The notes under the pieces were generated by a model. It searched no databases. It had not been told where the DNA came from and was given only the letters and a program-made list of their open reading frames with translations. This document shows, one piece after another, positions 11,449-23,757 of a stretch of DNA of 64,000 bases. Both the position numbers and the translations under genes were made by a program. Source of the stretch: Podocnemis expansa (Eukaryota > Chordata > Testudines > Podocnemididae); contig ML681992.1 of NCBI GenBank assembly GCA_007922195.1, positions 43,798,661-43,862,660 of the forward strand. Reading direction: 5' to 3'. Each line of letters opens with the position of its first letter. Within the stretch, counting starts at the first letter, position 1.

Positions 11449-14400
11449 ATGCTGCATGTAAAGCTGTCTAATATACTGTAATATATTGTTGGCAACTCAA
11501 TCTGGGCACAGCTTTCTGTGCTAATTTTTTTTTTTTTTTTGGCCAGAAAAATGCAGATTTGGGTTGTAGACTTTAACTATTTGTTTATTTGGGTCAATTC
11601 TGTGTGTGCATATGCCTGCTCACATGTGCATGTATGTATGTACATGTGTGCACGCATTCAATAAAAAAATGAAATGTCAAAAGGCTTGTTTTGCATTTCC
11701 AATAATTTTTTCAACTTTTTTATTTTAGAAAGATATTTTGTTTCAGAATTTCACTATTCTGGGTTTTTAAAAATTTCATTTCCAGTGGAACACAATTGTT
11801 TTCAACCCCCAAATTATATTTTCGTTTTTGTTTTGTTTTTTTTTTGTTTCACCAGAAAAAATGGAAAAGTTGATCCAGAACAAATTCTTCTTTTAAGCTT
11901 TCTGTTCAGTCACTCAACTGGGGGAGGGGCCAGGGGGGAATCAGTGATTCACAGAGCTGTATCAGCAACACAGAGCAGCAGAGTTTTGCTTAGCAAACTC
12001 TCGGTTTTAATGATTAGTCAGGATCATTTGTGTGCTCTTCAGGAGAGTAGGAGTTTTGAAATGTCAGTCAAAATGCACTCTGACTAATCATCTTTTTTTT
12101 TTTCAACCCAGATTTGCTAACACCAATACTAACATGCAAGGGATTATTATATATGATGTTTCCAAAGCTGAAAGGGAAACATCTTTGGAAATCTACTCCT
12201 CCCTCACCACATGTGCATTAAATGCAAAACAAATAAGCACAAACCATGCAGAGTAGCTCCTACATGTTCCAGAGCTCCCGTCCCTGGCTTGTAACCAAAA
12301 TATCTATTTCTCTCTCCTGTGAGAGTAGCAACCTCTTCTTTTAAGCCTGAACAGTTTCAGCTGCATTTGCTTTGCTTGCCACTGATACCTCCTTTTGCTT
12401 GCTCTGAGCATTAACTTCAGAAGCTAGCTCATTGGGTGCTTTTTTTTTCAGAACCTACACCTGGGTTGGGGTAGACTAGGACTTGGGGTCCTCTTTAAGT
12501 AGCCAAAAGACTGTGCACTCTGTCACAAAGACAGTGAAGTCCACCAGTCTAAGGATGAGATCTACAAAAGTAGGGTTAGTTGCTTAAATCCCAGTTTCAG
12601 GAGCCACAAAATTCCTGCTCAGCTGCCACTGAATCCCATAGGCCCTAAATGCAATCAGCACCTACTAAATTTCTGCTGTAAATGTTCCCTAGACAACTAG
12701 GCACATGCAGTCTTGCCTCCCTCCAGTTATCTAGATGCCAAAGTCCCAGAGCCATTCATGACGCCAGGTAAGATAGATGTCCCTCAGCCTCTCTCACCAA
12801 TGGGCAGGCTTACTCTGCAGTCACCTACCAGATCAGGTCCCATTCAAAATCTAACTGGAGGAGGAAGAGCAGGAAGAGGTGGTTGCAGGGCTGGCCCACC
12901 CATATAGATGAACTCAGTGGTTGCATACGGTGCCAGGCATTAAGGGGCACCAAAGCAGATGGAAGTGAGAGGTGTGGGAGACCTTGCATCAAACCCCTTC
13001 TCCCTGGGGGCAGAGCTGTGGTTTAGGGGATGGTAGTTGGGATGACAACCCCAGGCTTCATGGTTTGGTGGGCCCCACCCATGCCCAGCTGTGTGTAGCA
13101 TCAAAACTGAATGTGTGATGATTTTGTTATTTGGGTTGTTCTGAGCATGCTCATCTATGTGCCAGAAACAGACAGATAATTCCTGCAAAACACTGTTTCT
13201 GGTGCTACACTCTGGCTGCAATATACTCCTCTAGGGGACCAGGGCCTTGATAACTACTTGAACGTGACCCATCCAGCTCACCTGGGCTTCAGCTTAGCAT
13301 GAGGCTCAGGGCAAGGGTGGACCAGGTGATCTTTAATTTCAGCTTGTTCTACAGTGGGCCTTTCAGCACCTTGTCTCATGTTAGTCCATCATTTTTCAGT
13401 CCCAGGCTGCCCCCTCTTCCCTCCCTTCTTGCTTCTAGCTGGATGATAATTTACAGCTCCAGAGAGCTGCCACCTTTGTTCAGCATCTGAGCGCAGAACA
13501 ATGCTGAGGCTCTTTGGCCAGGAGCAAAGAGGGGAAGGAGGTATTGGGGGGTGGGAGAGAGAGAGAGAGAGAGAAAGGGAAGAGGAGATGAGGTGGAGAG
13601 GAAGAAGAAAACAAGGGAGGAGTAACACACAGGGTGATGGTCACAGAAGCTGTTCTGTACTACAGCTCCCTTGCCCCTCTGCTGGGGCTGCCCCAGATTT
13701 TTGCCCAGGGGCTTCTCTAGCTATAGGCAAACTAGGAAGATGCTCCCTGTGACCAGCTGTTTTCTGGGGGAAGCAGCACCACAGACCAGTCTATGTGTGA
13801 ATTGCAAAGTGCTCTGTTGTATAGCACTCTAACTGCCCTGGGTAGACCTTGCTGAGGTAAACTGAAAGGTGTCCTGTACAGATGATACCTGTGAGGAAAG
13901 AGACACTCAACAACTGGAGAAAAAAAATGTGGACTGTTGTTGGTGCCATCAGAAAACTGATTTCAATACTTCTCCTGGGATGTGGTTATAAGTTCTCTTA
14001 CTTAGTACAGTCAAGGAATATGAGCTACATTTCAAAGAACTTGGTGTAAATTTATGCTTCTTCAATCCGGTATTTCACAGAATGGAATATGCTGAGGTGA
14101 TTTACAAAATGAACAGGTTATTAAAATGAATGGTTTGTTAAGGTACAGATCTGTCTAAACAGGATGAAAATATAATGATAAACTAAAACTATATAGGCAT
14201 ATACCTTGCTGTTTCAGCCTTTCATGAACAATGTATACTGGTTAACATCATAAGAGTCAAAGATGGGGATTTTAGGGTTATTTTTTTTAATTGGCTGTTT
14301 TAATATTCTTTTTTTAATTGCATGGCAGTATGGATGCTTCTGTTTGGTTTCTGGGACACAGCGACCTTGTTTTCAAGAGTGGCCTGTGTATTTGTGACAA

Positions 14401-15265
14401 CACTTGTTTGCATTTGGTGCCTTGCCACATAACTGGTGTATGCAAAGAAAACACAGTTTTTGTTCAAATTGCAAGTTTTCATGGGCAAAACTGTGGATTC
14501 AGGTATCAAGATTTGGGGTTTGATCCCCCGTTGCATAACTCCCCCCCTTTGCAGCAGTGTAAATCCTTTCATTTAGTTCCAGTACAATTACTCCAACTTG
14601 AAACTGGCGTAACATGGTGGTTACTCAAGAAGTTGGCTGAGATGCTTGTGAAAATTCAGTCAATATAGCATAAACTCACATACCACAGAGGCCCTGTGAG
14701 TAATTGCTGAAGTTAATGAAGGAAAGGTGTTAATTTTCATGATTAGCTGTCTGACATCAAGCAGGCAGAAAATGTCCTCTTGTGCACCTTTGTTCATAAT
14801 CTTGCTCTAGCAGAGAAGTCTATATAATCTTTTATTTTAGAATAAATTACTCAATACCTTTACAACTTTGAAGACTTTAAATGTAAAATCTGAGTAAAGT
14901 TAGAGACCAGTGTAAAAACTTTTCTGGAATCTTAAATGCATTATTTGAAGTTTGCAGAGACTATTAACATTGTAAACAGAATAATTTACTTGCACTGCCA
15001 ACTGGCTTTTTGACTAACTGCATGAGTGCTTCCAACATGTTGTGCTGAGTTACATACATTTTGTGTTGATATGATGTGTAATGTGTGAAGACTTAACTGC
15101 TGTTGTGCAAATTTTCTATTAGATAAAACTTATGGGTAAAACATTACATTGTGAAGATAGGTGCTTAATTTTATAGCGATCTCACACACACGCACAGTAG
15201 TTTCCGAAATCTCTCTCACATGACATAATGACCTACTTGAGATAACTTCTGTAGGGCTTCTGCAC
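11449..15265. other. Anonymous DNA with simple repeats
   Basis: Contains poly-T runs (11525-11540 and near 11836-11846) and a (GA)n tract near 13555-13576. GC-richer sequence at 12,886-13,250 begins CAGGGCTGGC, like a hAT end, but no matching terminus or duplication was found. No exon is evident. Confidence 0.45.
13555..13576 (+). repeat. (GA)n microsatellite
   Basis: About eleven GA units followed by imperfect purine-rich sequence to about 13620. Open frames across it encode Glu/Arg repeats and are not genes. Confidence 0.9.
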
Positions 15266-15277
15266 CATCAAATTTAA

Positions 15278-15835
15278 CAAAAGAAGCAAGGAGTCCTGTG
15301 GCTCTTAAAGACTAACAGATTTATTTATCGCATGAGCTTTCATGGGAGAAAATCCCACTTTGTCAGACACTTTGAAAATGGGGGAACTTGCAGAATGGGA
15401 TGAAAATAAATGCAAGGGAGTATAAGAAATGGGATCAAGCCATACAGTAACAGAAAATCAGAGCATTTGTTAAGATTCAAACAGTGGGAAACAGCACATA
15501 GAGGAGGGTGAAGTCAAATTACCTGTTGAAATGGGAAAAGAAGCCATAGTCACGATGTGACTATGCACTGCTTTCACACTGTGCTATTTCCCAGTGTTTG
15601 AATCTTAACAACTGGTCTGATTTGCTGTTACTGTATGACCTGATCCCATGTCTTACACTCCCTTGCACTTATTTGCATTCCATTGTGCAAGTTCCCACAT
15701 CTTCAAAGTGTCTGACGAAGTGGGATTTTCTCCCATGAAAGCTCATACAATAGATGAATCTGTTAGTCTTTAATTGCCACAGGACTCCTTACTTCTTTTG
15801 CTGAACTAGACTAACACAACTGCTCCTTTGGAACT
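15278..15835. mobile_element. Inverted PLE-tail pair, long arms, with a 12-bp target duplication
   Basis: The left arm (15278 to about 15550) is on the - strand, from the tail back to the end of the endonuclease region (complement of ACTATGG...TTCCCATT). The right arm (about 15575-15835) is on the + strand and runs to the true terminus CTGCTCCTTTGGAAC. The perfect duplication CATCAAATTTAA lies at 15266-15277 and 15836-15847. The left arm lacks the last 35 bp or so that the right arm has. The unit is flanked as a whole, so the inversion existed at or before integration. Confidence 0.92.
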
Positions 15836-15847
15836 CATCAAATTTAA

Positions 15848-17240
15848 GCACTGAATCCAGATACCATCCATGTGCAATGCCTTTTCAATCTAGTAAGTCA
15901 TGGTAAAAAAACTCAGGGCCAAATTTTCAACTGATATAATTAATCAAGTCAGTGGAATTATGTCAGCAGAGAATGTGACCCTTACTACATTCAATTGAAA
16001 CTGTACCTTTTGGTGTTCAGGAGGATGAAAGAGACTGTCCTATTTTATTGCTCACGGTGGGGAAACAGGGCCTAAAAGGTCAATACTATAAGGGATATTG
16101 GAGGAAGTTCCCACTTCATTCAGCGTATAACCAAAATATTTTTATAGTTAGCTCTCATAGAGGAAGTGAGGGATGTTGTCTCAGCACAGGCATAATGTGA
16201 GCTTTCTGGAGCAGGAGTTCTGCAAAAGTTTCAATTCCTTCAAAGAAGTGCTGCAGTACAGAGCCCTGCAAGTAATAGATTGCAGTACACCATCCAGGAA
16301 GTGATAACAAAATGCTTAAACATTTTCCTTTAGTTGATTGCAAATCATGTCCACTATCCTGCTAAAAGACGTTTGTAGCTGCTGTTAGTTTCCCTTTGTA
16401 TTTTCTAAATGGTTCAGCCAACCTTGATGGCATTCATAATGAGGACTTGGGCTCAGTTTGTCAACGCTCAAAGGTATTCTGGTACTTTAACTTCCTCTGA
16501 AGACACGGGCCATCAGCTTTGGGAAACAAGTCAAAAGCAGCTGGATGGGATTTTTCTTTTTACCAACGTTGTTACTCTGTTAGGTAGACCTCATTATGTT
16601 AAACTGTGATATTTTGTTGATCATCATAGAGAATGAAAACAAAGGGGTGTGAAATGCTGGCCTCATCAAAATCAGTGAGAGCTTTGCTACTGGTTTCCAA
16701 GAGATCAAGATTTTGCACAGTAGGCCTGATTCTCCCCACTCTGTTTCACCAGTTTTATGCAGGCAGGCATAGCTCCACTGACTCTCAGCTGGAGATAGGC
16801 AGGTCAGACAAATCAATCAGAGCAAAGCTGTGTTCCCAAACAGCATTAACAATTCTCAAGTCAAAATTCCACCAAACTGGCCATATTCTCAGCCTTTTAC
16901 AGCTTTCAAATTCCAAAAAGGATTAAGTCCCCTTTGTGAGTCTTGTAAAGCAAATTGAAACTTAACTGAAGGTTTAAAAAAAAAAAATTAACACTAAGAG
17001 GCACCAGCAAGAATGGGCTTTAGAATAGAAGGAAAGCAATCACAAATTCAAGAAACTTTAGGGAATTCTTCACTTACTTATTCCTATTCTCCCAGCACTG
17101 AAGGCCTTGTCTGCACACCCAATTTGCACGTTTTCCTTTATTTAAAAAAAAAAAAAAGCAAACTCCTTTCAGTTTCAGAGGGGCCAGTAGTGGTTTAGCT
17201 TACACCTAACATACGTGTAGTCAAACCAGTGCAACTATGG
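15848..17240. other. Anonymous DNA
   Basis: No recognisable gene. Short open frames are scattered on both strands. A poly-A run lies at 17144-17157. Phrases near 16040-16090 faintly resemble an old MIR/L2 tail but are too weak to call. Confidence 0.4.
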
Positions 17241-17246
17241 ACACAT

Positions 17247-18066
17247 CTACACAGGAAGTCAAACCATATTAACTAAAGGGGTGAACTTAAAATGCATTAA
17301 ATTCTTATATGCACACTTTTATTCGGAAGCAAAGTGGCCTGAATTTGCTTTTGATTCGGAAGTGAATTGAGCTAACCAAATTGGTCCTGCAATATCCATG
17401 AGTCTGAGCCTAAGGTTATGTCTATACTGCAAGAAAATTCCTATGGATAACCAGTCTTAACTGACTCAAGGTGCAAGACTATAAAATTGCAGTACAGACA
17501 TTCAGACGTAAGCTGATACCCAGATTCTGGCTCTCTACTGTTTTATAGTCCTGGAGCCCTAAGCCTGCTAAGCCAAGTCAGGTGACCCAGGCCAGCAGAC
17601 TGGGGTTTTGTTGCAGAGTAGGCACTTTGAGTTTCCTCTGAGTTTGAGCAAACCTGCTGAATCATCCCTGAGCCAGAATGAGCTGAGTCATCAGCAGGAG
17701 TTACCTGCAGCTCTTGTGATAAGCCTAAACCCCACGTCATTCAACCAGCATTCAGTCAATCCACAGGTGGTCCCAAGCCAAGACTAGCGGTTCCTTAGGG
17801 AAGTAGTCTTTCCAGTCTGCGCAGTGTCACTAGCTGATTGGGAATATTCTCGTGTCTGGTAGGTTTCAACAGGCTGCTCCAGTTGTGGACTGTGCTAGCC
17901 AATTCCAGCTTTACTTTGCATCTACGCCTGTCTCACTCAGCCAGCTGCCTGGCAATTCTGACAGCAGGCCCCCATGGGAAGTAGAGGGGGGAGGTGGCAA
18001 ATGCTGTTTAACTAATATTCTTTAACTTCACATCTTTCTGTTAATTTGGTTTAACTTCCCATGTAG
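17247..18066. mobile_element. Candidate DNA element with long inverted arms
   Basis: The left arm 17247-17305 (CTACACAGGAAGTCAAACC then TATTAACT) is matched in reverse complement by 18003-18066 (TTAATTTGG then TTTAACTTCCCATGTAGC). The arms are about 60 bp with mismatches. Inside, at about 17413-17627, is a second MITE-like segment starting AGGTTATGTCTATACTGC, related to the segment at 24.6-24.86 kb. No transposase or clear duplication was found. Confidence 0.45.
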
Positions 18067-20849
18067 CAATCCCAGAATTTCACTGGTTTAACTCAAGGTG
18101 TGTTAGAGAAGAGTCTGGGACAAGGTATTTGTAACTCCCTTCTAAAATTTCTTAACGTCTTTAGTTTTGGTGGCTTTTTTTAGTTTTCTTTGTGATGCTG
18201 CTGCTGTGGATTAAGTTTATCAATAGAGTCCTATTACATAGGAGCTGCCATAACAGATCAGCATAATGGTCCATTTAGTCCTGTGACCTGTCAATGACAT
18301 TGGCTGTTACCAGGTATTTCAGAGGAAAGTGAAAGAAATGCCTGTAACAGACAGTTATGACATAACATACTCACAGGAACATCAGCTTGTATGTGCACTT
18401 GTTGCCTGTTGCAACAGAGTTTTTTAGACTGCTAAAACCCCAGCCACTGATATGTAAACAAATACAGGGTCAGGAAAGCCAGTGGTCTGATCCCCTTCCA
18501 TTGACACTATGTTAAATTCAGAAGAGATTCGGGCCTGTGATCTCTAGCCCATACGTGCCATATAATAAAAATGGTTGTAGATCAGAGATGAAAAGTGGTT
18601 CTCAATTTCTTGACTCTTTTTTTGGTCCTCTTGAGTGCTGGAAGTGTTGCAGGTACACAGTGATATTAGTTATCACAATATTTTTTGCTTCCTAACAATC
18701 AGTCTAGAAGCAGGTACATTTCTTAGATCTTCTTTTGTTAAAAGCTCTGATGTCTTGCTCCCGTATATCCTGTTTAATTCTGTAATTCTGTAATAATTTT
18801 TATACCACACCTATCATTGTAGTCATCTGAGAACTCCCAGAATTGCATTAAGCAACATGACTAGCATATGTCATGTGTGGTTCTACCTTTCTCTGTTGTT
18901 CTCTGTAGGAGAGAAATGTTGTAAGATATCTTATAGTTTTTGTGTCAATTTTTTATTTTATTTTAAAATTAGTTTCTGTGTTGTGTCTGCTATGGTCTGT
19001 GTCCTTATTATTGAAGTTGAGGTCAGTGAAGTATGCACTTGGAAGAGAAAGTGGCAAGGTTTTTGGTGGCTTTTAGGTTCTGTGAAGTTCTTTCCACAGT
19101 CTTGGGCCAAGTGCACAGAAAGGTGACTCCTGTGCAAATGGGCTTTTCCCTTTCTGTGATCACGTGCATTATGCCTGTTTGATAATAGTCCTCATGCTGG
19201 AGTCTTAGGTGATGATAATGCAGAGCATGTCATGAGCATTCAGGAAAAGACGTTACATGGCATATTTTGCATTAAACCATACAATTACATTGCAAAGGTG
19301 AACAGAAAAGTTATACAAATCACATTACAGGGATATGATTGAGGGCATCAAGTCACAGAACTGAGTGGGAAGCAATAAAAGGCTGCTATTTATAGGATCA
19401 TTGAGTTGGAACCATAATCACAAGTGGACCTGGATCTCCTCACTGTTCAGTGGGTATGTGGCCAAAGCTCCCAAAAGCAGGTAAGACTATTTACTAAAAG
19501 TCCAGGAAAAGGGGTGGCATTTAAGACCCTCGAGGGGGACTGACTTTAAGGAGTGACCTGGTTGGAGAGCTGCAATACCAGAGAACAGGTAAAGACAAAG
19601 ATTCTTATGGGAGAAAACCTTGGGGGGCAGTGCTGTGAAACAGGACAAGGACAGATATAAAGCTAGCTCAAAAGGGGCTGAAAACTGAGCCAGAGCCAAA
19701 GGCACTAATTGAGAACTGAACTAGAAAAAGGGCAAGACTCCAAGAAGGAGACAGCAATAGGCGCTGTTTGACCCTGGAAGGGGTTCATTCACCCATTATT
19801 GACAGCGATTTGGCCAGAGGGCTAAACTCCATAAAACCTGCCTGATGAGGTCAACAACCAGTTGAAGGGTGCCAGGAGAAAACGAAAGTAGCAGCACCAC
19901 ACCCATCTTGCAGGAGGCACTCATAGGAAGTGAGTGCACCCTGTCACTATGGTGTAGAAGAGGGGCTGTAGTGTAAATGAGGTTTAGGTCCTTCATCTCC
20001 GTAAAGATCTACCTCAGTATGTTAGCCAAAACTGTACAAGAAAGAAATGGAGAGCTGGTCACAGTAAAAGCTATATATGAAATGTGTAACTGAGTGTGCA
20101 GTATGAGAATACTGACTCAATCCTATTTAGGAAAAAACTCTGCAGGACCAAACTGGATGGGAAATCCAGGCTATTTGCATTGATTTATTTCAAAAATCAC
20201 AATATGTGCTGAAAAACAATCCTCTTGGTACTTTAGGTGCTCTCTTTGTGGAGGAGTTCTACAGCAAAACAGTTTGAAAAAGTCCTTTTCTTGCCTTTAG
20301 AGAGAAAGCAAAGCTCTTAGGGCAAAATCTTGGACCTGCACTCTGGATTTCTTCTCCAAAGTGTGGTTATTACTGCGTATTTTTTTTTTCACTAGGACCT
20401 CCTGCAGAACTCCCATCAAGATCTGCAGTGAGGATCAAAGGCAGAGTTTTGCCTTAAGGGAGAAACAGGGCAATCCTCCATGGGTAATCTAACACCAGCA
20501 AATTCCCATGTCTGTATAACCTACAAGAAAATGTCTGTTTATTTGTTTCCAGAATTGTGAGTTCAGATAGTGGTGCCTTTTTATCTTGTTTTTCTCAGCT
20601 ACTGTATAGACCTTTTCTTTTCTCTCAGTCATGAGATTTTCAGATTTTAATTTAACTAGGTCAAGAAATCAGATCGAACTCGCTACATTGCTCAGGGTGG
20701 TGAAAATTGTCTCCAAGTTGGCTAGCCCCCAGTGTAGACATAGCTGGATTGACAGAAGAATTCGATTATATAAATCAACTGGAAAACCCCTTCTGACAGT
20801 GCAGGGAGCAAACATGTTACCATGCTGCAGCAGGTATAATGTAAATGTA
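18067..20849. other. Anonymous DNA
   Basis: No recognisable gene. The segment 20630-20850 contains CAGTGTAGACATAGC (about 20735) and GTAAATGTACCC at its right edge, resembling ends of the GGCTATGTCTACAC MITE group, but no clean pair was found. Confidence 0.4.
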
Positions 20850-20857
20850 CCCTAAAT

Positions 20858-21667
20858 CAGTGCTTCCTAACCTTACTGGCTGGAGGGCCACAGATATAAC
20901 TTTTACAATCCTGAACTAGACTGGACAAAACCCTTAAAAAAAAAATCTATGGTAGGGAACAACTTACCCTGAAGGGCCACCAGTCTCTGCCAGCAACCTT
21001 TCTCCCCCTGCTTTTGCCCCCCTCCTCGCTGATCTCCTGTCCCTTAGCTGCAGCAGGGAAACCACACCTCGCCTGTAGTCCAGGGCACTCCCGGAGTCAC
21101 TAGGTCAGAGATCTGCAACCCGTGGCTCCGTAGCCACGTACAGCTCTTTGGCTGCCCCTTGAGGCTCTGGGACACCCCCTCCCCACCCCTGGAGGACAGC
21201 CCATGCCCTGGGTCTGCCCCCCGGACCAGGGGCCCCGTGGCAGGTGCCCTGACCCCACTCCTAGCTCCCTCCGCCCCCCCATCAGGAGGCTACACCCATT
21301 GCAACTCTCAAAACACTTGGTTATTGAAGGAATTTTTTAAAAAATGGCTCTTCTTATCTTTTGGGTTGCTGACCCCTGCCCTGCACTGTGGCCGCCCTTG
21401 GCAGCCAGGGGGATGGGAGATCATTGTTCCCCTCCGTCCGATTCCAGCGATTCTTAGACCCAATGCCTAAGAGCCAGGCAGAGCTCTTTGCCATTCTCCC
21501 TTCAGCAGCCAGGGGAAGGGAATATTGATCTCCCGTGTCCGTCCCCTTGAAGGAAGGAGAAGCTTTCACCAGTCTCACAACCCTGTGGCAATGTGCTCTG
21601 CCTGGGTTGGGAGGGGTACGGCGAGCCACTTCGAAAACGCCTGATGGCTGTGGGTTGGGAGACACTG
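20858..21667. mobile_element. hAT element (about 0.8 kb) containing another hAT
   Basis: Starts CAGTGCTTCCTAACC and ends GGTTGGGAGACACTG, inverted repeats of the CAGTGGTTCCCAACC type. Flanks are CCCTAAAT (20850-20857) and CTCTAAAT (21668-21675), 7 of 8. The interior is GC-rich, without transposase motifs. A family 1 element lies inside at 21106-21378. Confidence 0.8.
21106..21378. mobile_element. Nested short hAT element, family 1
   Basis: Starts CAGAGATCTGCAACCCGTGG and ends GTTGCTGACCCCTG, with the shared block CTCTCAAAACACTTGGTT inside. No matching 8-bp flanks are visible, so the flanks have diverged or one end is altered. Confidence 0.65.
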
Positions 21668-22297
21668 CTCTAAATAATCCAATTTGTAGGATTTATGCTG
21701 ATTAACCAGCGCCCCATAAGATTGGTTGCAGTACAAAAACAGAGGTAATCAGTGTTTCCTCACAGAATACCATCACCCTGGTTCTAGTTCCCCCTATTAA
21801 CTTCACTTCTATGAAAAGTAATGTCAGAATTATTATTTTGCAACAGGCTCTGGCTACAATACAGCAGCAAGGCAAATATCTTGGCTCACTTCTTTTTTAC
21901 ATTCAGAAATCTGATAAGTCATCCAGGTTTCACCATGGGCAACAGGTATAACAGGCTTGGGGAGGCTAAACCTCCCCAAACAGCTGCAGTCTAGGAGTAC
22001 CTCCTGCACCTCGCCATCCCACCCACGCTCCATCTTAGATTGGCCGCAGCCCCACTCTCATTAAATCGCCTCCTCCAAGGCTTATCCACCTACCATTCAC
22101 ATCTCTTTACCCTCTCCCCTGAGAGGCACGAGCAGCAGGTGGGGGGAGCTCAGGGGAGGGGTTTGAGTAGGGATGGAGTATGGGCAGGATCTTGAAGGAC
22201 AAGCCAATGTCCAAGGACCCCCACCCCCAGCTTGGGCAGAGGCAGGAGTCACATGCTGCCCAAGGGTTTTCATTCATGCCAATGTTTGTGTCTAAGG

Positions 22298-22567
22298 CAG
22301 GGGCTGGCAACTCAAAAAATAAGAGCCATTTTTAAAATTCATTCAGTAACCAAGTGTTTTGAGAGCCGCAATGGGAGTAGCCTGTAGGAGGCAAGAGAAG
22401 GGAATCTGGACCAGGGCACTTGCCCCTTGGTCCCCTTGTGGTGAGAGGGAGTCCAGAGTCTGGCATTGCTGGCCTGCAGGGTCCCTCAGTGGTAAGGGGT
22501 GGAGAGGCCTGCAAGATGGCAGCCAAAGATCCACGTAAAGCTCTGGAGCCGCAGGTTGCAGACCCTG
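22298..22567. mobile_element. Short hAT element, family 1, reverse orientation
   Basis: Starts CAGGGGCTGGCAACTC and ends GTTGCAGACCCTG. Perfect duplication GTCTAAGG at 22290-22297 and 22568-22575. The interior carries the complement of the shared AACACTTGG block. It abuts a second hAT across a shared duplication. Confidence 0.92.
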
Positions 22568-22575
22568 GTCTAAGG

Positions 22576-22785
22576 CAGACATCTCAAACACGTAGCCCAT
22601 GGGCCACATGCAGCCCCTAAAGCTATTTCCTGCTGCCTGCAATGACACGATCCTTACCAATATTTGCAATATCATTGTATGGAAAGGTTTCAGGGGTACG
22701 GCCCTCAGGCTACTGTACTAATCCTCATGCGGCCCCCTACTAGTCCTCAGGCAGCCCTCGTGGTGATTTGAGTGTGAGACCCCTG
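22576..22785. mobile_element. Short hAT element, family 2, directly adjoining the previous one
   Basis: Starts CAGACATCTCAAAC and ends GTGTGAGACCCCTG, with GTCTAAGG at 22568-22575 and 22786-22793. The sequence (GCCC...CATGCAGCCCC, CTATTTCCTGCTGCCTGCAATG) is the reverse complement of the element at 26652-26839, establishing a family of about 190-210 bp. Confidence 0.92.
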
Positions 22786-22915
22786 GTCTAAGGGATACTG
22801 TACCTTCACAGACATTCAGTGTGTTTCTGGAACTAATTTTTTTACCTAGTGTGTCCCTGTTTGCTTGCAGACACTGGTAATGTGACAATACTCTATAAGC
22901 TCTCTAGTAAAGGGT

Positions 22916-23672
22916 TAAAAAAAGCAAGGAGTCTTGTGGCACTTAAACACTAAGGCTATGTCTACACAAAGTTATTTTGAAAGAAGTCATTTCGAAATGA
23001 CTTATTTTGAAATAAAACCCTTATTTCGAAATGACTTATTTCGAAATAAGGGAAAGCCTGCTATCAAAACGGCTGTTATTTCGAAATGGTTGTTTCAAAA
23101 TAAGACCATTTTGGACATGTTGTTTCGAACCAATGGTGTTGTTTTGAAACAACATGTCCGAACGGCCTTATTTCAAAATAACCAGCCGTTTTGAAACAAT
23201 GGTTCTTATTTTGAAAGGACAGGATCCGTCCTTTCGAAATAAGAAAACGTCACGTAGACCAAATTTCTTTTATTTCAAAATAACCAGTGCTATTTCGAAA
23301 TAAAAGTGCTGTGTAGACATAGCCTAACAGATTTTTTTACAGCATGAGCTTTCGTGGGAGAAGATCCCACATCGTCAAGACGCTTCGAAGAGGGGGAACT
23401 TACAGAATGGGATGAAAATAAATGCAGGGGAGTGTAAGACATGGGATCGGGTCCTACTGTTGCTGTTGCAACATGACCCGATCCCATGTCTTACACTCCC
23501 CTCCATTTATTTTCAACCCATTCTGTAAGTTCCCCCTCTTTGAAACGTCTGACGATGTGGGATTTTCTCCCATTAAAGCTCACGCTGTAAATAAATCTGT
23601 TAGTCTTTAAGTGCCACAAGACTCCCTGCTTTTTTTACCTGTTACTAGACTAACACGGCTGCCTCTCTGGAA
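22916..23672. mobile_element. Inverted PLE-tail pair with 12-bp duplication, split by a MITE
   Basis: The left arm (- strand) is 22916-22950 plus 23328 to about 23460; the right arm (+ strand) is about 23470-23672, ending CTGCCTCTCTGGAA. The arms meet around ATGGGATCGGGTC / GACCCGATCCCATG and are nearly symmetrical. CTAGTAAAGGGT is perfect at 22904-22915 and 23673-23684. The left arm again lacks the terminal 35 bp or so. A MITE (22954-23324) landed in the left arm later. Confidence 0.92.
22954..23324. mobile_element. TTCGAA-palindrome MITE inserted in a PLE tail
   Basis: Ends are GGCTATGTCTACAC and GTGTAGACATAGCC, perfectly inverted over 14 bp. TAA flanks it at 22951-22953 and 23325-23327. 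Removing the element and one TAA restores the PLE tail order CACTAACAG, which proves the boundaries. The interior repeats TTATTTCGAAATAA and its TTTTGAAA-type decay products. Confidence 0.95.
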
Positions 23673-23757
23673 CTAGTAAAGGGTGAATTTCAAGAGATGA
23701 GGAGTTTGGAATCTGATCGGATGATATTGCAGATGTCAGCTGTTGCTGGTGTTCTTA

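Noticed and set aside
12886..13260. hAT element starting CAGGGCTGGC
   Set aside because: No matching right terminus and no 8-bp duplication were found.
13501..13752. Charged protein from the (GA)n region
   Set aside because: A microsatellite translation artefact.
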